Position numbers and translations under genes: made by a program. Below, piece after piece: positions 6,424 through 11,953 of a stretch of DNA of 11,953 nt. The first letter of the stretch is position 1, and each line of letters begins with the position of its first letter. The notes below the pieces were generated by a model that saw nothing but the letters and a program-made list of their open reading frames with translations, was not told where the DNA came from and ran no database searches. The stretch is from Curvularia sp. ZM96 (taxonomy: Eukaryota > Ascomycota > Dothideomycetes > Pleosporales > Pleosporaceae). Location: contig JAJGBQ010000026.1 in assembly GCA_022457065.1 (NCBI GenBank), forward strand, positions 1-11,953, read 5' to 3'.

Positions 6424-7809
6424 CTAAGAGTGTCAATTTAATAAAATATAAATTAATGTAACACCTATCATAATCATAACTAGAGTTAATATAAATATAA
6501 CAATAGATAATTTATAATTGAATTTACTTAATAATAGATCAATATTATTATTGATATTTAATGCATTTTTATTTAACTCTTTTAAATAATTATTATTACT
6601 GGTTAATTCTTTATTAATGTTATCGTTAATTAGTTTGTTTTGGTGAAATTTAATATTTAAGTTATCCATAAAATATCTAATAATGTTTATTAGCTCTTTA
6701 TTAGCTAAACTGTACCCATCACAAAAGCTAGATAATTTATTTTTTAAAATATTATTTAAGAAATTATAAACTCCATCATTAACACTAGATATTCTTTTTA
6801 ACAAAACATTTTGTTCATTAACAAGTTTATTTTTTTCTACATCTTCATTTAACTCAGATGGAAATTTAAAAGTTATTTCTTTCACACCTTTACTCATTGA
6901 ATTAGATAACATATTATTTTCTTTACTCATATTATTTTCTTTACTCATATTAATTTCTAAAGGTAAACTAAACTTATTTAATTTATAATTAGTTAAGAAA
7001 TCTTTTATTTCAATTCTATTAAATAAAGTTAAGCAAAGGAATTCATGTAAAATATCTTCACCTTTTTCTAAAAATAGGGCTGCAACAAATGATTCAAATA
7101 TATCAGCCAATATCTTAGTACTTTTTTCAATATTAACATCTAACATTAATAACTGATCTAAACCAATTTGTTTACTTATTTTAGAAAGATTTTTTCTCTC
7201 TACAATTGAACTTCTTATTCTAGTTAAATCTCCCTCCCTATATTTAGGATAACATTTAAATAATAAGTGTGTAGTATAATATTCTATTAAACTATCACCA
7301 AGAAATTCCAATCTTTCATAACAATCATTTTCTGTATTAGAATTACGACAAGAGCTATGTGTGAAAGCTAATTTGAAATGATATGTATTTTTAATACTAT
7401 TAACTATTTCTAGTATTCTTTTTTTATCATAAATCACATTGTTTAATGTATTAGTATCATTATTGATATTAGTACTCGTTGAAAATAATTTAATTTGTGT
7501 TGTAATAGTAATACAACGGGTAGTTTTATAACTTTTAAAATTCTGATTGTTTTCTTGATTCATATCAAAACATTTACAATTAAATTTATAATAATTTTTT
7601 CCTGTTCTCATAGTTGAATAAGAATTCGATCCATTATTTTTATTATGTGATAAAATATTGATAAGATTATTATCCCCCTTTATAAACTTCCCACCTACAT
7701 TATAATAAGCTCGAATCCCCAAGTATAATAACTTCTTCTGTATTGTAACTATATTTTCTACAAACCTTTTCTTTCCATTATAGATAAAATTTTTAGTGTA
7801 ATTCATCAT
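6424..7809 (-). CDS. RNase III-domain protein with C-terminal membrane anchor (461 aa)
   Basis: Predicted endonuclease that cuts double-stranded RNA. The RNase III domain spans about residues 125-265. It has THSS (150-153), the signature ERLEFLGDS (E165, E168, D172), EGDLTRIRSSIVER (192-205), and ADIFESFVAALFLEKG with D236 and E239. These correspond to E. coli RNase III E38, E41, D45, D114 and E117, so all acidic metal-binding residues are present. No dsRNA-binding domain follows. Instead there is an Asn/Lys-rich, probably helical linker with a tandem NMSKEN repeat (287-298), then one strongly hydrophobic segment (434-457) near the very end, fitting a tail anchor. The Asn-rich first ~120 residues include IKLFSTST, like a mitochondrial presequence cleavage site. 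TGA at 6433 is Trp in this code, so the true stop is TAG 6424 and the protein ends in WHS. Its substrate is unknown. Confidence 0.88.
6911..6946 (-). repeat. Tandem 18-base repeat inside the RNase III gene
   Basis: Two identical 18-base units plus a partial third. They encode the repeated NMSKEN hexapeptide in the linker after the nuclease domain. Exact repetition in coding sequence points to recent slippage or unequal exchange; copy number may vary between isolates. Confidence 0.8.
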
Positions 7810-7828
7810 GATTAAAATATTTTAAGAG

Positions 7829-7892
7829 TAAAACAAAAAGGGAAAATAAAAGTGACGCCCTTAACCGCTTACTTTCACTATATAATGAAAGT
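7829..7892 (-). promoter_or_regulatory. Leader/promoter element upstream of the RNase III gene
   Basis: Second copy of the element at 6058-6120. The minus strand reads TATATAGTGAAAG, then GCGGTTAAGGGCGTCAC, then TTTTCCC and TGTTTTA, about 20 nt before the ATG. Two pairings compete here: AGTGA/TCACT (7875-7879 with 7851-7855), which closes the GGTTAAGGGCG loop as in copy 1, and ACTTTCA/TGAAAGT (7871-7877 with 7886-7892), which would break it. Confidence 0.5.
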
Positions 7893-7947
7893 AATATCAA
7901 TACAACCTAATATACAAATATAACAACAAACTTAATCCGAATGATGC

Positions 7948-7970
7948 AAATATATCCAAAGGATATTTCC
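7948..7970. repeat. Short palindrome in the spacer
   Basis: ATATCC-AAA-GGATAT can fold into a 6-bp hairpin. It lies between the RNase III leader element and the duplicated block copy 2. No gene is seen in the spacer 7893-8231. Confidence 0.4.
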
Positions 7971-7979
7971 AAAAACAAC

Positions 7980-8076
7980 CCAACTTTCAACGACGTAATA
8001 CCACTACAACTTGAAAAATAGAAATGTTAATAATAAACTCTACTCCTCATTAGTGGCATTTCTAATACGTTCAAAT
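7980..8076. repeat. Duplicated non-coding block, copy 2
   Basis: Direct-orientation copy of 4453-4552, with the perfect 21-base core at 8039-8059. On the minus strand TGCCACTA near 8051-8058 can pair with TAGTGGTA near 7999-8006 (8 bp with one G-T), closing a ~45-nt loop; this pairing is not kept in copy 1. Both copies lack a plausible ORF. Confidence 0.65.
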
Positions 8077-8093
8077 TTCCACACTATCTCATT

Positions 8094-8122
8094 AAAAAAA
8101 AAGTCTGATATTACTATCAGAC
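8094..8122 (-). terminator. Terminator-like hairpin, copy 2 (after RNA polymerase)
   Basis: GTCTGATA-TTAC-TATCAGAC (8103-8122) is a perfect 8-bp stem. On the minus strand it is followed by nine T (A-run 8094-8102), about 110 nt after the RNA polymerase stop. This is the classic arrangement of an intrinsic terminator. Its twin is at 4359-4387. Confidence 0.6.
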
Positions 8123-8202
8123 AAAAAAAAACTTTCTTTTTTTTTTTTAACTACATTATGTATAGTTGGTTTAATAGAGTTTATAATAAATATACTACTT
8201 GA

Positions 8203-8222
8203 ATTAGTTAGTAGTAACTAAT
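8203..8222 (-). terminator. Hairpin just after the RNA polymerase stop
   Basis: ATTAGTTA-GTAG-TAACTAAT is a perfect 8-bp stem with a 4-base loop, ten bases downstream of the RNA polymerase TAG. There is no T-tract, so it is more likely a 3'-end stabiliser or processing signal than the terminator itself. Confidence 0.4.
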
Positions 8223-8231
8223 ATATTATAA

Positions 8232-11200
8232 CTAATTAAGAAAATATTTTGACTCTAACAACTGAGCTCTCAGATCCATTTCACCTAAAACAGGTTTTTC
8301 AGGTATACTAAACGTTTCACCTTTTGCATTTATTACTACACCATCGCAAACCGTAAACACGGCTTTTATGTTTTCTATCATGTGTGAGTGAAATTTATCT
8401 ATACTATCTTTGTTACCATAAATAGAGATAAAACTTTCTTTAACAAGATAACTTAATAAATCTACATGATTAGAATGTACTCCAAAACAATCATGGATTG
8501 TAACTATGTCAAATTTAAATTCATTATGCACTCTTTTAATTAAGAGAACAATATTTGTAGCATCCATTGAGTGAATGAAATTAGGGATGAATGAGTTAAT
8601 TTGTTTATTTTTATTAATAACTTGTTTGTTTTCACGATCGAGTTCGTATTTCTGCAATGTAATCTTTTTACGACTACCTTGCATTACACTAGTAATATCA
8701 TACTTTGTAAAATTGCAATATTTTTGATTAATTACTAATCCATAAGGAGTTACTCATTGAACAGCTAAATTTAAATTATTTATTAATTCAACCATATTTT
8801 GAAAATATTCCATGATGTTGTTTAAGGTAGGATGTGATTTAAATAATGTATTATAAATAATAACACTTAACGCATATAAATCCTTATACGTTAAACAAAC
8901 ATCACCAAATTCATCATCTTTAGATCTGTATACATAATGTTTATCCAATAAACCAAATTTATAGAAATGTTCGCTAAGTAATTGATCTAATATACCTTTA
9001 ACGGTTACACCGTAAGTTATAGTCATAATACCTCTTTTTATTAGTTTTCTTTTAAGGTTTAATTTTAAAAGGTTATAATGTTGTGGTTGTCTTTCAACTA
9101 AACTTTTAATAGAATCTCTAATTGGTTCTATTAAATCAGAGTAAATATCGTTAGGTGCATCATCATCCGTAGAAGGTGCAATGTTAACTCTTTCAGCCAA
9201 GTTTAAGTCATGAGCTATTCCACTTAAATGTTGAAGACCGTTGCATGTAGCATCTAAAAGAATTGGTAATGTCGAAACAAAGTTGGGGTTTTTACTGTGT
9301 TTCTGTAGTTCTAAACAGCAAGCTAAAAACAACACAGGTTCATCGGCAGATAATCAAAGATCATTATTAGGTACATTTATAATATCATTAAAATTTTTAT
9401 CAACTCAATGAATTCTATACTTTTTAGATTTTTTATCTAAACCAAAAGCATTCGCAGTATAAACCTTTAAAGCACGCAACCCATTTTCATTTAATGTTTC
9501 ACCTTTTGAAAACATAAGCAATCCTCTAGCTAACTCACCCCCTTGCATGTTTAAAACAGAACGGGATGTATACATTCTCCCTCTTCAATCCGCGAAAACT
9601 GTTAAAAAAAATTCATCTACATTTAACATTAATCTAGCTATGTTTAAAATTGAAGTGTCGTAAAGATATTTACTATTAAATGAAACGATTTCATTGATTT
9701 TGACATATTTTTTTTCGTTTAAGTATCTACTTAAAAGATTGGTTTCTTCATGAGGTTTAAAAAAAACTAACTTTTTATTGTCCTTTGTATAATACTCTTT
9801 TTTAGTTATAATGTCAAATACATCTCTATTGATTTTATATCCGTTAGAGGATAGTCTGTTAATAGTATTTATGTAATCCTCATTAAACTTAGTTTCTTTT
9901 GCTACAGGGTTTTTATAAGTATTGGACAATAGATGTTCCAGCTTATATTTATTATTAGTATATGTACCACCATATTCAACAATATCACCTTCATTGTTGA
10001 TTTTTCAAGGTAATGGCTTAACTAGCATAGGTATTTCTTCACTATCTATGAAAGTAAACTTTTCAAAAAATTTTATTAAATTATCTTTAGGAATAATATA
10101 ACGTTTAAATAAATCCTTTCTAATTCGCACTTCTTTAACTTCTACTAAATTAGATCTACTACTAAAATAATGAATAAAATCTAACCCCATTTTTATTAAA
10201 TCTTCATCTTTCATTTTTAAATCATGAAGAAGCATATAATCCTTAATTGTAACATTTTCTTTTATAATTTTATTTTTCAAATCTTTACTATACATCTCAT
10301 ATACAAATTGTTTAAATATTGTTTGAGCCACATCCATAATAAATTTAGTTGTAGGTTGTTTGTCCAAATCTTTATACCTCATAGAAAAAGGAATAAGTTT
10401 ACCCATAACAATAGAAACTATTATACTAGGATTCATTTCTTTTATTGTTTTCATGTAATTTTTTTTAGTATAAAACACAGGTTTATTAAACAATTGGATA
10501 AAATCTTCATCTAATAATTTTAATTGTCTAGAAATAATTTGCAATTCACCTGTATCAATCTGTAAACTCCTTTTATTACTTATGCTATCAAAAAATTCGT
10601 TTTTTCAGTAGTCTCTAACTATTTCTTCTATTTTTAATTGTTTTTCCAACAAATTAAGCTTAGATTTAGTTATAATATCATAAATAGCGTTATGACTAGA
10701 AGATAGTGTATTTAATAATAGATTTTCATTCCTGCAAATAGTAGTGGTATGAAAAAATCTCTTAGGTGAAAGAGGCCCTGTTTTATTCCTAACTATTTTT
10801 TTATTAAAACCCTTCTTTATTTCTAAAATAGTATGTCTTACATCAGAAGATTTTTTACTAACTAGTTTATCATAAACACCTTTCACGTACATATCAACAT
10901 CTTCTATTTTATTTTTATGAAATAAATCCTTATGAATTATTGAATAACGTGAAAATTGATCTCAATCTTCTTGATAACCTCTATCTTTAAAATCATCATC
11001 ATATATATTATTATCAGACCATGCAAATTGACTTTCTATTTGATCTCAAAAATCTATCTTTCCATCTTTAGTTTGTAAATAATAACACAATTTATGTTCT
11101 ATGTTTTTTAATGATAACAACTCCTCTTTTAAAGAAGATATAAAACGATCCTTGTACTTAACATTAGGTAATAATACAATATAATCTTTTCTTTCACTAC

Positions 11201-11306
11201 TAGAAAAAAATCTTCTATTTAAAATAGTATCTATCCCAATTGCAAAGTTACTATAACCTATAAAAATTTTGTTATTTTGCCTAATAATTTGATTTCTCAT
11301 TTTCAT
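8232..11306 (-). CDS. rpo: T7-like single-subunit RNA polymerase (1024 aa, TGA = Trp)
   Basis: Transcribes plasmid genes in mitochondria. The frame is open from ATG 11306 to TAG 8232 only if eight TGA codons (minus strand, at 11043, 10962, 10605, 10005, 9585, 9405, 9354, 8754) are Trp. Catalytic motifs in order: DWRGRMY (573-579, with a TGA-encoded Trp); motif A LLDATCNGLQH (D685, like T7 D537); motif B KRGIMTITYG (K757, R758, Y765, like T7 K631 and Y639); FIHSMDAT (H912, like T7 H784); motif C IHDCFGVH (D939, like T7 D812). All essential residues are present. The ~570-residue N-terminal part is divergent and carries presequence-like strings RRFFSSS (31-37) and RFFHTT (183-188). The start ATG lies in the TIR, identical in position to the DNA polymerase start. 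Confidence 0.96.
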
Positions 11307-11320
11307 TTTTTTATTAAAAT

Positions 11321-11548
11321 ATCGCCCACATCGCGTGACTGTTTACGGGGTTTATTCAGAATTCACCCGCCCAAGGGTTCGTATCCAAGCTGGGTAACGC
11401 TGGACCAGACGTCAGACTATCTCGATAGCTAGCTTTTAAGTTTAGACTATTTTAGGCACTTCGTGTATCCCAGGGTTTTCACCAACTTACCGCCCTCAGA
11501 TTATCTTCTAGACAGGCTACGACCTTTCGATTACCTTACTAACCATTC
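11321..11548 (-). other. GC-richer structured 5' leader, right TIR
   Basis: Exact inverted copy of the leader at 421-648, here in front of the RNA polymerase gene. The same RNA would therefore form the 5' part of two different messages. Confidence 0.5.
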
Positions 11549-11569
11549 TTTTCATCTAAGAGCTTATAT
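11548..11569 (-). promoter_or_regulatory. Candidate promoter, right TIR (for RNA polymerase)
   Basis: Inverted copy of 400-421, upstream of the RNA polymerase gene. Because the TIRs are identical, whatever drives the DNA polymerase gene also drives this one, giving the RNA polymerase an autoregulatory position. Confidence 0.35.
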
Positions 11570-11900
11570 ACCAACTTTATTTATTCACCTTTAATTTTAT
11601 TATTTTTTCAGTGGAGAAATAGCTCGTTTGTCTTTCCATTCCACTATTCCTCTAAATGATGTTATATCTTAACTAATCTTATTTAATGAGTAATCCTCAC
11701 TTTGAATAGTGATTGTTAAATCGTATAACTAGGATGCAACTCCAATAAGAGCTAACTCCTTATAAATAATGGATAAGCAGTCTATAGTCATCCAGTTAGA
11801 ATATAACAGCATAATAGGTTATCTCTGGAAATATATTTATAATAACATATCAGATCTATCCTATAGTAGTGTTATAATCTAACAGGATTCGTATAGACTG

Positions 11901-11953
11901 GGTGCTGTCGATTCCGTTTGTAGTCGTCTGTTTAACCTTAGCAATACGTAACT
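11901..11953. other. Untrimmed Nanopore adapter and native barcode (right end)
   Basis: Reverse complement of the left artefact. 11901-11907 is the barcode inner flank (GGTGCTG, one base short). 11908-11931 matches all 24 bases of native barcode 02 in reverse complement. 11932-11939 is TTAACCTT. 11940-11953 is the start of the adapter bottom strand (AGCAATACGTAACT). The plasmid therefore ends at about 11900. Compared with the left end, two bases (67-68, GG) have no counterpart here, so the exact terminal nucleotide is uncertain by about 2-3 bases. Confidence 0.95.

Larger units (their letters stand above)
11300..11900 (-). repeat. Right terminal inverted repeat (601 bp)
   Basis: Perfect inverted copy of 69-669. 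It ends just inside the RNA polymerase gene, whose ATG is at 11304-11306. The identity of the two copies fits active homogenisation of plasmid ends by recombination or by the replication mechanism. Confidence 0.97.

Noticed and set aside
8011..8202. 63-codon plus-strand ORF
   Set aside because: It spans the duplicated non-coding block and the terminator hairpin; its K and F runs come from A- and T-tracts.
10224..10514. 96-codon plus-strand ORF
   Set aside because: Antisense shadow of the RNA polymerase gene with low-complexity F/I/N-rich content.

Overview
The window is an essentially complete linear mitochondrial plasmid (invertron type) of a fungus. The evidence is a pair of perfect ~601-bp terminal inverted repeats (TIRs), convergent genes for a protein-primed family B DNA polymerase and a T7-like single-subunit RNA polymerase, very AT-rich sequence, and use of TGA as tryptophan: the two polymerase genes are open only if eight TGA codons in each are read through. 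The host cannot be named from the sequence. The outermost ~66 bases on the left and ~53 on the right are not biological. They match the Oxford Nanopore ligation adapter plus a native barcode (NB02) and its flanks, so the real molecule is about 69-11900 (~11.83 kb) and the assembly ran through the true ends.

Layout: left TIR 69-669; DNA polymerase (+) 663-4019; a strong hairpin/T-tract terminator near 4276-4325; a spacer (4330-5045) with a second terminator-like hairpin, a duplicated non-coding block, a frameshifted relic of a different family B DNA polymerase on the minus strand (4538-4860), a 22-bp palindrome and a GC-rich double hairpin; an orphan 330-aa ORF (-) 5046-6038; an RNase III-domain protein with a C-terminal membrane anchor (-) 6424-7809; a spacer with the second copy of the hairpin and non-coding block; RNA polymerase (-) 8232-11306; right TIR 11300-11900.

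How it works together: each TIR carries the same promoter-like motif, the same ~230-nt relatively GC-rich leader and the same start codon, so the two polymerases begin with identical upstream sequence and their first two codons (Met-Lys) lie inside the repeat. The two middle genes lie on the RNA polymerase strand, and each is preceded by a ~55-nt element containing GGTTAAGGGCGTC. The plasmid-encoded RNA polymerase presumably reads these promoters, and the DNA polymerase (whose N-terminal ~300 residues may be the terminal protein) replicates from the ends. The unexpected part is the RNase III gene: all acidic catalytic residues are present, there is no dsRNA-binding domain, and there is a predicted tail anchor. 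I know of no such gene as a standard part of fungal mitochondrial plasmids.
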